DNA of 40,567 nucleotides from contig CAZSMR010000007.1 in the NCBI GenBank assembly GCA_964608185.1, positions 1 through 40,567 of the forward strand, in the 5' to 3' direction. The stretch is from Porticoccus sp964608185 (lineage in GTDB: Bacteria; Pseudomonadota; Gammaproteobacteria; Pseudomonadales; Porticoccaceae). Of this stretch, positions 7,044 through 15,027 are shown one piece after another (the stretch's first letter is position 1; each line of letters starts with the position of its first letter). Both the position numbers and the translations under genes were made by a program. A model generated the notes under the pieces. It ran no database searches. It saw only the letters and a list, made by a program, of their open reading frames with translations, and was not told where the DNA came from.

Positions 7044-7484
7044 ATATTTAGTTATGAGGCGCCCTTAGACCCGCCAATAAACATCGATGATGGAATGATA
7101 GTTGTTAATGTTCGTTCAGGTGGCTGGGTGAGTGGTCCAGATATTTCTGGTAAATTCATTGCACCCGGAGGTGATTGGTTACGTATCATGCCCTCAGGAA
7201 TTTTTCGCCTTGACGTCAGAGGATTAATACAAACTGATGATGATGCATTTATTTACCTAAGTTATAACGGAATAATAAAAAATTCATTTGAAAGTGCAGA
7301 GAGATTAGTTAGAGGCGAACTATTGACGAACGAAGATATCCCTTATTTTATAGCAGCACCTACTTTTCAAACTTCGTCAGAAAAGTATAGCTGGCTAAAT
7401 GAAATACAAACTATTAATAAAATGGTTGAAATACAGTTTGGTGAGGAAGGTTTTGTTAAGTACGATGTATTTGCAATCCGATAA
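7044..7484 (+). CDS. DUF3237 family protein, 5' partial at the gap
   Basis: The frame is open from the first base after the gap, so the N-terminus is lost in it; the ATG at 7095 is internal. The 146 visible residues match the DUF3237 pattern: RSGGWVSGPDISGKF, APGGDWLRI, a LDVRGLIQTDDDAFIYLSY strand pair, AAPTFQTSSEKYSWLNEIQ and a C-terminal KYDVFAIR. DUF3237 proteins are small cytoplasmic beta-barrel proteins of about 150 residues with no firmly known activity, often near oxidoreductases or catabolic genes. An oxidoreductase follows here, 150 bases downstream. There is no clear link to the envelope cluster on the other side of the gap. Confidence 0.85.
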   Translation: MFSYEAPLDPPINIDDGMIVVNVRSGGWVSGPDISGKFIAPGGDWLRIMPSGIFRLDVRGLIQTDDDAFIYLSYNGIIKNSFESAERLVRGELLTNEDIPYFIAAPTFQTSSEKYSWLNEIQTINKMVEIQFGEEGFVKYDVFAIR

Positions 7485-7634
7485 TTTACATGACAGGCTA
7501 GCTTTAATATAAGATATATTATGTAGCTGATGTGCTGTTAAGACGATTCAAACTAACTGATATTATTATAATTTCTTACAGTAATTATCTTAAAGTTTAA
7601 CACAAGAAATGATTTTTTTAAGAAAAGGTTAACT

Positions 7635-8648
7635 ATGGCTAAAAGTAATCGTGTTTGGCGACTAAGAAAGCGTCCTGTTGGAATCATCACAGATGATGTG
7701 TTGAGCCTCGAAAAAGAGAGTATCCCTGATCCAAAAGATGGAGAATGTCTTTTTCAGCTCAACTATTTATCTTTAGATCCTACTAATCGTATCTGGATGA
7801 GTGATGAAGAGCAGTATATGCCTCCTGTTGCTCTTGACGACCCTATGAGGGGGGTTGTCTGCGGCACTGTGCTCAAAAGTAAAGTATCTGCTTTTAAGGA
7901 AGGTGATATTGTAAGCGGTATTGGTACCTGGTCAGACTATCAAATCGGTACACCAGAATCTTTAGGCTTGCTTGGAGAAACAGCTGATGTATCTGTCATA
8001 GATGCATTTGCAACATTTGCACTTGTCGGTCCCTCGGCATATTTTTGTTTACTTGATATCGGAAAACCTGAAGCCGGTGAAACTGTAGTTGTATCAACTG
8101 CAGCAGGAGCTGTTGGATCAATTGTTGGGCAAATAGCAAAGATAAAGGGGTGCCATGTAGTAGGATTAACTGGCTCTGATGAAAAATGTAGATGGATTAA
8201 AGAAGATCTAGGATTTGATGAGGCTATTAATTATAAAACTGAAAATATACATGATGCTCTTGTTCGCTCTTGCCCAAATGGTATTGATATATATTTCGAT
8301 AATGTCGGTGGCGGAATTCTTGATGAGTGCCTAAAATTAATGAACCTGCATGGAAGAATTCCTACATGCGGCCTAATCTCTCAATATAATTCACCTAAGC
8401 CGACGCCAGGCCCTTATAATTATGGCTTGGTATTAATGCATAGATTAAAGATTGAAGGTTTTATTATCCTGGACTATTTAGAGCGCTTTCCTGAAGCTAA
8501 CAAGGATCTTGTTAAGTGGATGTCGGAAGGAAAAATTAAAGTCCGTCTTGATGTATCAGAGGGACTCGATTCCGCTCTAAAAAGCGTTAAAAAATTGTAC
8601 ACAGGAGAGAACACTGGCAAACTAATGGTACGTGTTAAGGATATATAA
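7635..8648 (+). CDS. NADP-dependent MDR oxidoreductase (CurA/leukotriene B4 dehydrogenase type)
   Basis: This 337-residue member of the zinc-free medium-chain dehydrogenase superfamily resembles E. coli CurA and prostaglandin/leukotriene reductases, which reduce the C=C bond of alpha,beta-unsaturated carbonyls using NADPH. Seen: the N-terminal GroES-like part with YLSLDPTNRIWM, the Rossmann dinucleotide loop VVVSTAAGAVGSIVGQIAK at about residues 154-172, FDNVGGGILDECLKLMN, GRIPTCGLISQYN, and the C-terminal GENTGKLMVRV. No catalytic zinc ligands are present, as expected. The start is supported by AAGAAAAGG about nine bases upstream. It appears to be a single-gene unit. Its physiological substrate cannot be told from sequence; a role in reactive carbonyl detoxification is an inference from the family. 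Confidence 0.9.
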   Translation: MAKSNRVWRLRKRPVGIITDDVLSLEKESIPDPKDGECLFQLNYLSLDPTNRIWMSDEEQYMPPVALDDPMRGVVCGTVLKSKVSAFKEGDIVSGIGTWSDYQIGTPESLGLLGETADVSVIDAFATFALVGPSAYFCLLDIGKPEAGETVVVSTAAGAVGSIVGQIAKIKGCHVVGLTGSDEKCRWIKEDLGFDEAINYKTENIHDALVRSCPNGIDIYFDNVGGGILDECLKLMNLHGRIPTCGLISQYNSPKPTPGPYNYGLVLMHRLKIEGFIILDYLERFPEANKDLVKWMSEGKIKVRLDVSEGLDSALKSVKKLYTGENTGKLMVRVKDI

Positions 8649-8716
8649 AATTCTGAATACCAAGGAGATGTGTCTCTAAAAATCAAACTGTCAAATATGT
8701 AGAACTAATAGTTCGA

Positions 8717-8905
8717 TTATACAACTCCAACCAGCTTAGCTGAGAGCCAGCTGATTCCGCCTAATGCGCCTACAACAAGCCACCACCAGAATAATAGCCT
8801 AAATCTAAAAGGCTTACGTTCAACAGAATGGATTCCCGAATTAATTACTTCACTTATTCTAGCTAAATCTTCCTCGTTATATTCTTCTTTGTTTCTCATA
8901 CCCAT
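8717..8905 (-). CDS. DUF3094 family small membrane protein
   Basis: The product has 62 residues from the ATG at 8905, which has a good SD (AGGGTGG, eight bases upstream); a GTG four codons earlier is less likely. The pattern EDLARISEVINSGIHSVERK followed by PFRFRLL and one TM helix (LFWWWLVVGALGGISWLSA) matches DUF3094, which I know from Pseudomonas and relatives as one-TM proteins with a conserved SVERKPF motif before the helix. No function is established. It lies 30 bases downstream of bioD on the same strand and could be read through from the biotin operon, though it has its own SD. Its presence supports a Pseudomonadales-like host. Confidence 0.75.
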   Translation of the reverse strand: MGMRNKEEYNEEDLARISEVINSGIHSVERKPFRFRLLFWWWLVVGALGGISWLSAKLVGVV

Positions 8906-8947
8906 AATAGTAACCACCCTATTTAAACTCTGATTAGTCTTTACAAG

Positions 8948-9628
8948 CTACAATAAAGCTTTGATATCCAGCTGTACTGCAACCTCATCAACAGAAGCTT
9001 CAGACTTATAAGCTACCTCTCCAATCATGGGCGATGAAATCCAACGTTGCAAGGTCAATATGTTTTCTTTGTAATGATCCATATCAGGCACTATTTGATT
9101 AGCCACCCAACCTGCTAATGGTAATCCGTCTCTACGGATAGATTCAGCGGTAAGTATGGCATGATTAATACAGCCAAGATCCATACCGACCACTAGTATC
9201 ACAGGCAGTTTGATTAATTTAGCAAAGTTAGAAAAGGTTTCTTGGTCATTAAGAGGGACTTTCCATCCACCTGCACCTTCAACGACACAAAAATCTGGCT
9301 TTTTTGTCATTAGTCCTCGGTAAAAACCAGCTAAACGCTCTGAGTTTAATCGACGACCTATTTCTGCAGCAGCTATATGCGGAGCAATGGCTGGCTTTAA
9401 AGCCACAGGATTAACTTGCTCATAGCTTAATGATAAAGAAGTTTGAGATAGCAGTTTCTGAGCATCGTCATTCTGTAAACCGTCGGCTGTAGCTTCGCAT
9501 CCAGCCGCTACTGGTTTGAATCCTGCGGTACTTAAACCTAAATTTGAAGCAGCAGCTAAAAGGCCTGTAGCAATATGTGTCTTGCCAATATTTGTACTAG
9601 TTCCTGTAATAAAATATGATTTAGACAT
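8948..9628 (-). CDS. bioD: Dethiobiotin synthetase BioD
   Basis: The product (226 residues) catalyses ATP- and CO2-dependent ring closure of diaminopelargonate to dethiobiotin. The P-loop is at residues 8-17 (TGTSTNIGKT). FKPVAAGCE, the VVEGAGGWKVPL loop and WVANQI are family marks. Length matches E. coli BioD. The start ATG overlaps the stop of bioHC by eight bases, with a GGAGCAGGA SD inside the upstream gene, so it is translationally coupled. It is the last biotin gene of the operon; bioA, which would supply diaminopelargonate, is not in this window. Confidence 0.95.
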   Translation of the reverse strand: MSKSYFITGTSTNIGKTHIATGLLAAASNLGLSTAGFKPVAAGCEATADGLQNDDAQKLLSQTSLSLSYEQVNPVALKPAIAPHIAAAEIGRRLNSERLAGFYRGLMTKKPDFCVVEGAGGWKVPLNDQETFSNFAKLIKLPVILVVGMDLGCINHAILTAESIRRDGLPLAGWVANQIVPDMDHYKENILTLQRWISSPMIGEVAYKSEASVDEVAVQLDIKALL

Positions 9629-11318
9629 TTAGAATTCCTGCTCCGTAGATAACTTGCCATGTAGCAGGTAATTTTCCTTGAGAATCTTTGAATTTACTAT
9701 ATGCGGCAATTAGAGTAAGAATATCACTTCGACTAGTTGCAACTTTTTTTTGTCCTGCATTTAAGTTATGCGCACCCAAATCTTTCAACTCTGCCATCAA
9801 ATGACTAAGATCACGGTAAGTAAGCTTATAATCGTCTACTTCATAGTTATCAAAATTGAAGCCTTCTTGAATAAAAGCTATTTTCCATTCCTCCGAATCT
9901 AGAAATTTATTCACATGGACATAATTATCTACTTCCATCCATGATGTCTTTAATTCACATAATGTATTTCTACCAAGAGAAGTGAACGCTAGTCGTCCTC
10001 CAGGTTTCATGATTCGTGCAGTTTCACGAGCTAGCAAAGCTAAATCACCGCACCATTGAAAAGATAAATTAGCAAAAATAATATCTATAGAATTATCGGC
10101 AAGTGGGATATTTTCAGAATCTGCACAGAGCAACAGATCGTGATACTTAATCTCCGATTTTGCTATTTTCAGCATACCCTCAGCAAGATCTAGTCCTATA
10201 ATTTTTGAAGCAACATACTTGTTATGGAGGGACTCCATAAAGAAACCAGTGCCGCACCCGAGGTCAACAATATTTTCTGATGGTATGTGATCAGGTAGCA
10301 ACTTTAGGAGCCTTTCTCCTACATGACACTGTAATCTAGAAGCAGAATTATAACTTTTTGCTGCATTACTAAAAGAATAAGCAATCTTTTTTTTATTTAA
10401 AAAATAACGGTTTTCTTGTAAAAATTTTACTACAACAGAAGATACTTCTTTAGTGATACTAGTATGTAACACATGTGATTTTTGTTTATAAATTTTTATT
10501 TGCTGCAGAGGATTAAGTTCCTTAATTTTATTAGCCACTCTAGCATCAACTAGTTGATCATTTTCACCAAAAATATGCAGACTTGGCATTTCTAGCGATC
10601 TCAGGACGTCCCTGTTATCAATTTCAGCAAGTAAATTTAACCCGCTCAGCCAAGAAAAATGTCTCTCTTTTGCCTGTACTAGATCAGTAAAATATGAAAT
10701 TCTCTCTGCTTCACTTACTTTTAATAATTTAGATAAATTTGTTTCTTCTATATCGCCACAACGCTGGAGAGCATAAAAATTCTTTAGACATACTGATGGA
10801 TTTTTTTTAAATAATGAATAAAAATCATTAAAATTTTTATTTGACATACCTAAGTTCCAGTCCATATTTTTAATAAAACATGGATTAGTAGCGATCGCAA
10901 TAAGACTAGAAAATCTGGAGGGTTCACGACCTAGCAAACATGTCGCTAAAGCCCCTCCTAAGGACCACCCCATTAGGCTTGAGTGATCAGGTATAACTTC
11001 TAAAATAGCATCAATATAACTCTCTAGAGGTGGAAAATATTTTGATTTACCGATATCTTGTTTAAAAGTGTCACTTTTACCAAATCCAGGTAAGTCAATG
11101 GCCAAAATATTGAGATTTTTTCTAAGCTCTAACAAAATTAGATTCCAGGTATTACTATCAGAACCCCATCCATGAATAAGCACTAATGGTTCGTTCTGGA
11201 TCGGCTGTCCTGTGCAAGGGTAACTATAAGTAGCTAATTTATTTACTGTAAATATAGGATTATTTTCTAATTTATGATGAATAAAAATTTTTTTGTCAGG
11301 AGAATCGTTAAATTTCAT
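9621..11318 (-). CDS. bioHC: Bifunctional BioH-BioC: pimeloyl-ACP methyl ester esterase / malonyl-ACP O-methyltransferase
   Basis: This 565-residue fusion joins two enzymes of pimelate synthesis. Residues 1-300 are an alpha/beta hydrolase (BioH): oxyanion region LVLIHGWGSDSNTW, nucleophile Ser119 in GWSLGG, Asp254 in FGENDQ, and His282 in KSHVLH. Residues 310-565 are a SAM methyltransferase (BioC): VDLGCGTGFF at 351-360, GLDLAEGML, IIFANLSFQWCGD and MKPGGRLAF. BioC methylates malonyl-ACP so it can enter fatty acid synthesis, and BioH removes the methyl once pimeloyl-ACP is complete. Fusion puts the opening and closing steps in one chain. BioHC fusions are known, for example in Saccharophagus. 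The bioF stop overlaps its start by ATGA, and bioD overlaps its end by eight bases. Catalytic residues of both halves look intact. Confidence 0.93.
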   Translation of the reverse strand: MKFNDSPDKKIFIHHKLENNPIFTVNKLATYSYPCTGQPIQNEPLVLIHGWGSDSNTWNLILLELRKNLNILAIDLPGFGKSDTFKQDIGKSKYFPPLESYIDAILEVIPDHSSLMGWSLGGALATCLLGREPSRFSSLIAIATNPCFIKNMDWNLGMSNKNFNDFYSLFKKNPSVCLKNFYALQRCGDIEETNLSKLLKVSEAERISYFTDLVQAKERHFSWLSGLNLLAEIDNRDVLRSLEMPSLHIFGENDQLVDARVANKIKELNPLQQIKIYKQKSHVLHTSITKEVSSVVVKFLQENRYFLNKKKIAYSFSNAAKSYNSASRLQCHVGERLLKLLPDHIPSENIVDLGCGTGFFMESLHNKYVASKIIGLDLAEGMLKIAKSEIKYHDLLLCADSENIPLADNSIDIIFANLSFQWCGDLALLARETARIMKPGGRLAFTSLGRNTLCELKTSWMEVDNYVHVNKFLDSEEWKIAFIQEGFNFDNYEVDDYKLTYRDLSHLMAELKDLGAHNLNAGQKKVATSRSDILTLIAAYSKFKDSQGKLPATWQVIYGAGILNV

Positions 11319-12496
11319 TTATCTGTAGCCCTAAAATCAATTAGGATGCTGTTAAGCGAATCGAGTAAAGCTTCAATATCTTCCTCTTCATGCTGAGTAG
11401 AAAGGGTTACCCTTAATCTTGCTGAATTCAAAGGTACGGTTGGTGGACGAATTACTCCAACAAGAAAACCACATCTTCTAAGTCTATCCCCTACCTTAAC
11501 TACAAGCTCATCGTTATGTAATAAAATAGGTTGTATGGGTGTTAAGGAGTCCATTAGATTTATATCTAGTGCCTTTGCACCAGCTCGAAAATAAGCTATG
11601 AGATGTTGCAGCTTCTCCCGTCGCCATGTCTCTTGCTGAAGAATCTTTAGACTAACGCGTGAAGCTGATGCGACTGCTGAAGGAAGCGCAGTGGTGTAGA
11701 TATAGGTTCTGGCATACTGAATTAAAGTTTCAATCAACGCATTAGAGCCGACAACAAAAGCTCCAAAAGTTCCAAAAGCTTTTCCAAGGGTTCCCACTAA
11801 AATAGGTAATTTTTCAACACTTAAATCAAAATGTTCAGCAATACCACCGCCATTATGTCCCATAACTCCAAATCCATGAGCATCATCAACCATTAGCCAT
11901 CCTTGCTGTTGTTGGCAAACTCTAGCGAGGTCAGGTAATTTAGCTAAATCGCCGTCCATACTAAATACTCCGTCTGTAACAACAAGCTTTCTACCCTGAA
12001 TTTCTTTCATTCTGTTAGATAAGTCCTGAGTATCAGAATGTTTGTAACGAAAAAATTTAGCATTACTGGCCATACCGCCATCAATTAGTGAAGCGTGGTT
12101 TAGTCGATCTTGAAAAATATGATCATTTTTTCTTGAAAGAGCGAGCATTGCTCCTAGGTTAGCCATGTAGCCTGATGAGAATAGCAGCGCTCTAGGCCTC
12201 TGGGTAAATTCGGCTAACTCCTCTTCTAGCGCATGGTGCTCAGAGGAATGCCCATAAATTAAATGTGAGGCTCCACTTCCTACACCAAAAACTTCTACGC
12301 CTTTTTTAAAGCTATTAATGACTGATGGGTGGTTTGCAAGGCCAAGATAATTATTACTACAAAAAGCTGTGTAACTTTTACCATCAACTCGAACTTTTGG
12401 AGATTGTGGGGACTGTAGCACGGCTCTTTTGCGATATAGACCAGCTATTTTTCGTTGAGCAAGATTGGCTGCAAGTTTCTGGTCCATTGACAACAT
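11315..12496 (-). CDS. bioF: 8-amino-7-oxononanoate synthase BioF
   Basis: The product (393 residues) is a PLP enzyme of the alpha-oxoamine synthase family that condenses pimeloyl-ACP with alanine. PLP Lys239 lies in LVGTLGKAFG; VDDAHGFG holds Asp204/His207, the cofactor ring-binding pair. SNNYLGLANHP, the glycine-rich GVGSGASHLIYG and TDGVFSMDGD are all typical. Length matches E. coli BioF (384). The start ATG is 15 bases after bioB with only a weak GGAT, suggesting coupling; Met4 is an alternative. Its stop overlaps the bioHC start by ATGA. Confidence 0.96.
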   Translation of the reverse strand: MLSMDQKLAANLAQRKIAGLYRKRAVLQSPQSPKVRVDGKSYTAFCSNNYLGLANHPSVINSFKKGVEVFGVGSGASHLIYGHSSEHHALEEELAEFTQRPRALLFSSGYMANLGAMLALSRKNDHIFQDRLNHASLIDGGMASNAKFFRYKHSDTQDLSNRMKEIQGRKLVVTDGVFSMDGDLAKLPDLARVCQQQQGWLMVDDAHGFGVMGHNGGGIAEHFDLSVEKLPILVGTLGKAFGTFGAFVVGSNALIETLIQYARTYIYTTALPSAVASASRVSLKILQQETWRREKLQHLIAYFRAGAKALDINLMDSLTPIQPILLHNDELVVKVGDRLRRCGFLVGVIRPPTVPLNSARLRVTLSTQHEEEDIEALLDSLNSILIDFRATDK

Positions 12497-12511
12497 AGTG
12501 GATCAATTATC

Positions 12512-13570
12512 CTAATTGGCAGCATTGTAAAATAGGTGGTCAGTTGTAGCTGCTGAAATTCTTTCATGCAGCGCTTCTTCTTGATCCTTAGTGTCCACAT
12601 TTACTTTATTTTTTTCAGGAACAATACCGAGCCTATTAAGCAATTCCATATCCTGGTTCGCTTCAGGGTTTGCTGTAGTCAAAAGAGACTCGCAATAAAA
12701 TATAGAGTTGGCTCCAGCCAAAAATGCTAATGACTGCAATTGATCGTTCATACTTTCTCTTCCAGCTGATAATCTCACATGGGACTTAGGCATCATAATT
12801 CGAGCTGCAGCAATAGTGCGAATAAACTCAAATGGATCGAGATCCTTTTCATTTTCAAATGGAGTACCTTCAACTTTTACTAGCATATTGATAGGTACTG
12901 ATTCCGGTTGCTCTGGAAGGTTTGCTAGCTCCATCAGTAGGCCCGCTCGATCAGACTTTCCCTCACCCATACCGACAATGCCGCCAGCACAAACCTTCAT
13001 GCCAGATTTTCGGACATTGCTCAATGTAGTCATTCTGTCAGAATAAGTTCGTGTAGTTATTACTTCCCCGTAGTATTCTGGAGAAGTGTCTAAATTATGA
13101 TTATAGTAATCTAATCCAGCGTCTGCTAAAGCTTGTGCTTGGCTTTCTTTAAGCATACCTAGAGTCATGCAAGTCTCCATCCCTAAGCTTTTTACTTCTT
13201 GTACCATCTTTGTGACATATGGCAGATCTTTATCTTTAGGAGAGCGCCATGCAGCTCCCATACAAAAACGAGTCGCTCCAGCATCTTTAGCTGACTTGGC
13301 CTCTTCTATTACTTTTTCAACAGCCAATAACTTCTCAATTTCCAATCCAGTATCATAACGGGCACTCTGCGGACAGTATTTGCAATCTTCAGGGCAAGCG
13401 CCTGTTTTAATAGATAACAGAGTACTTAATTGAATTTCATTAGGATTAAAATTCTCACGATGAACTAATTGAGCCTGAAATAATAAATCATTAAAAGGTT
13501 GGTCAAGCAAGTCTGATACTTGATGTTTAGTCCAGTCATGGCGAATAGGTTTCAAACAGCTAACTGACAT
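12512..13570 (-). CDS. bioB: Biotin synthase BioB
   Basis: This 352-residue radical-SAM enzyme inserts sulfur into dethiobiotin, the final step of biotin synthesis. The radical-SAM cluster cysteines are C59, C63 and C66 (TGACPEDCKYCPQSARY). FCMGAAWRSP, YYNHNLDTSPEYY, CAGGIVGMGE and RLSAGRESM with its conserved Arg, which binds the auxiliary 2Fe-2S cluster, are all present. The start has a clear SD (TAAGGAATG before the ATG). It is the first gene of the bioB-F-HC-D operon, and a BirA-like inverted repeat lies about 55-85 bases upstream. Length agrees with E. coli BioB (346). Confidence 0.97.
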   Translation of the reverse strand: MSVSCLKPIRHDWTKHQVSDLLDQPFNDLLFQAQLVHRENFNPNEIQLSTLLSIKTGACPEDCKYCPQSARYDTGLEIEKLLAVEKVIEEAKSAKDAGATRFCMGAAWRSPKDKDLPYVTKMVQEVKSLGMETCMTLGMLKESQAQALADAGLDYYNHNLDTSPEYYGEVITTRTYSDRMTTLSNVRKSGMKVCAGGIVGMGEGKSDRAGLLMELANLPEQPESVPINMLVKVEGTPFENEKDLDPFEFIRTIAAARIMMPKSHVRLSAGRESMNDQLQSLAFLAGANSIFYCESLLTTANPEANQDMELLNRLGIVPEKNKVNVDTKDQEEALHERISAATTDHLFYNAAN

Positions 13571-13625
13571 ATCATTCCTTATAAAATGCTTCTATAAGGA
13601 ACCATAATAAGGGAGACAAGACAAC

Positions 13626-13655
13626 TGTCAACCAAAAATATAACTTACGTTGACT
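13626..13655 (-). promoter_or_regulatory. Probable BirA operator upstream of bioB
   Basis: The half-sites TGTCAACC (13626-13633) and CGTTGACT (13648-13655) form an inverted repeat around 14 bases. The Gram-negative BirA site, as I recall it, is TTGTAAACC-N14/15-GGTTTACAA; here both half-sites carry C/G where that has A/T, and the right half departs at its edges. It sits 55 bases from the bioB start, and a TATATT box on the minus strand lies between the half-sites, so the repressor would cover the promoter as in E. coli. Confidence 0.6.
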
Positions 13656-13758
13656 AAGAAAAAATAAAACAAGACATTAAAGCTATCTTAGCTGGAAAAA
13701 AATTACTGTGGCCATGATAATGAGTTAATATTATTTTTTTAATTTAGGTAATGGCATT

Positions 13759-14550
13759 ATGGGTCAGAATTCCGCTGTAAGCTCGCTATGGAAGCAGATA
13801 AAGGAAGAGGCTGTCAAGACATCTGCGTCTGAGCCTGTTCTAGCCAAATACCTCAATGATAACGTGATAAGCCATGACTCATTATTTTCTTCCTTAAGCT
13901 CTTTGCTAGCTAGCAAGCTTAAGTCAGAAGCTTTGACAGGGTTAGTTCTACAAAATATATTTGATGATGCACTAAGTTCTAATGAAAAAATTCAAAAAAC
14001 AATCCATATTGATATTAAAGCACTTATTGAGCGTGATTCTGCTTGCCATAGCTGTTTGTCTGCCTTTATTTATTATAAGGGTCTCCATGCTCTTCAAGCA
14101 TGGAGAGTCACTAATCTACTCTGGAATGACGAGAGAAGATCTCTTGCATTGATGCTTCAGAATAGAATATCTGTTGTGTTTGACGTAGATATTCATCCAG
14201 CCGCACAAATTGGACAAGGAGTGATGTTTGATCATTCAACAGGTATTGTAATTGGAGAAACAGCCGTTATTGAAGACTGTGTGTCTATCTTACAGGGCGT
14301 TACTCTCGGAGGTACGGGAAAAGAGATTGGTGATCGTCATCCAAAAGTTCGCCGTGGGGTTTTGATAGGTCCGGGAGCAACAATACTCGGTAATATTGAA
14401 ATTGGAGAAGGCTCAAAAATTATTGCAGCAAGTGTAGTCTTGAAGAGCATCCCTCCTCATTCGGTAGCTTCAGGAGTACCTGCCGAAATCATTGGCGCAA
14501 TGAATACAGATTCACCTGCAGAAATAATGGATCAAAGTTTATCCGGATAA
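13759..14550 (+). CDS. cysE: Serine O-acetyltransferase CysE
   Basis: The product (263 residues; E. coli CysE 273) acetylates serine with acetyl-CoA, committing it to cysteine synthesis. The N-terminal helical domain (about 1-135) contains LLASKL and a DIKALIERDSAC segment. The C-terminal left-handed beta-helix has hexapeptide repeats and the diagnostic active-site text FDVDIHPAAQIGQGVMFDHS, TGIVIGETAVIEDCVSI, LQGVTLGGTGK, GDRHPKV and GVLIGPGATILGNIEIG. The Gly/Ile-rich tail may contribute to cysteine feedback binding. It is divergent from bioB and shares a 188-base intergenic region holding the biotin operator. No neighbouring iscR or sulfur gene is present. Confidence 0.95.
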   Translation: MGQNSAVSSLWKQIKEEAVKTSASEPVLAKYLNDNVISHDSLFSSLSSLLASKLKSEALTGLVLQNIFDDALSSNEKIQKTIHIDIKALIERDSACHSCLSAFIYYKGLHALQAWRVTNLLWNDERRSLALMLQNRISVVFDVDIHPAAQIGQGVMFDHSTGIVIGETAVIEDCVSILQGVTLGGTGKEIGDRHPKVRRGVLIGPGATILGNIEIGEGSKIIAASVVLKSIPPHSVASGVPAEIIGAMNTDSPAEIMDQSLSG

Positions 14551-14734
14551 AATAGATTTCCAGTTAATGAGGAACTTATTGTCCCCAGTTAGCTCTTACC
14601 CTGTTATGACTTAATAAGTAATATTGTAATAACAAGGAAATTCTATGTGCGATTTTACAAAAAATAGTATATTTATGTTCACATAGATTGTACGGGACTA
14701 TAAAATACTTAGTCTTAAATAAATAGGATGAATC

Positions 14735-14962
14735 ATGGAACGCCCAAAAGTTGTAGTAGGTGAATTTATAATTCTAAAGGGTTATGCAGAAGATCCAGGA
14801 ATGGAGGCTACAATTTATAAAATTGAAGATGATGGTATTTTATTTGTCGGCTATCATGCATACAGCATAAGAACAACGAAAGCACATGCTTTTTGGAACG
14901 AAACTTTTTGGCAAGTAACAAAAAAGCACGTTCCTAAAAAAAGTGCGGGTATCCGCTTTTAG
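14735..14962 (+). CDS. Hypothetical 75-residue protein
   Basis: I do not recognise this protein. It starts at an ATG behind AATAGGATG, is 75 residues long, and is soluble, with no signal or TM segment. The predicted fold is beta-rich: KVVVGEFIILKGYA, EATIYKIEDDGILFVGYHAY, then a tail rich in Lys and aromatics (FWNETFWQVTKKHVP). The pattern of short strands around KIEDDGILFVGY resembles a small SH3-like barrel, which is only an impression. An intrinsic terminator begins within its last codons and a TATAAA box lies about 35 bases upstream of the start, so it is probably its own transcription unit. Good SD, terminator and amino-acid pattern argue that it is real. Confidence 0.65.
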   Translation: MERPKVVVGEFIILKGYAEDPGMEATIYKIEDDGILFVGYHAYSIRTTKAHAFWNETFWQVTKKHVPKKSAGIRF

Positions 14963-14969
14963 TTTTTTT
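14945..14969 (+). terminator. Intrinsic terminator of the 75-residue protein gene
   Basis: The stem GCGG (14945-14948) pairs with CCGC (14953-14956) around a GTAT loop, extendable by weaker outer A-T pairs. It is followed by TTTTAGTTTTTTT, which includes the TAG stop. The stem is short but GC-only in AT-rich surroundings. Confidence 0.6.
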
Positions 14970-15027
14970 GCTATAAAATCAAACCTAATGACTTATATCT
15001 CCTTGTAGCATCCTTTATTTTTATGTT

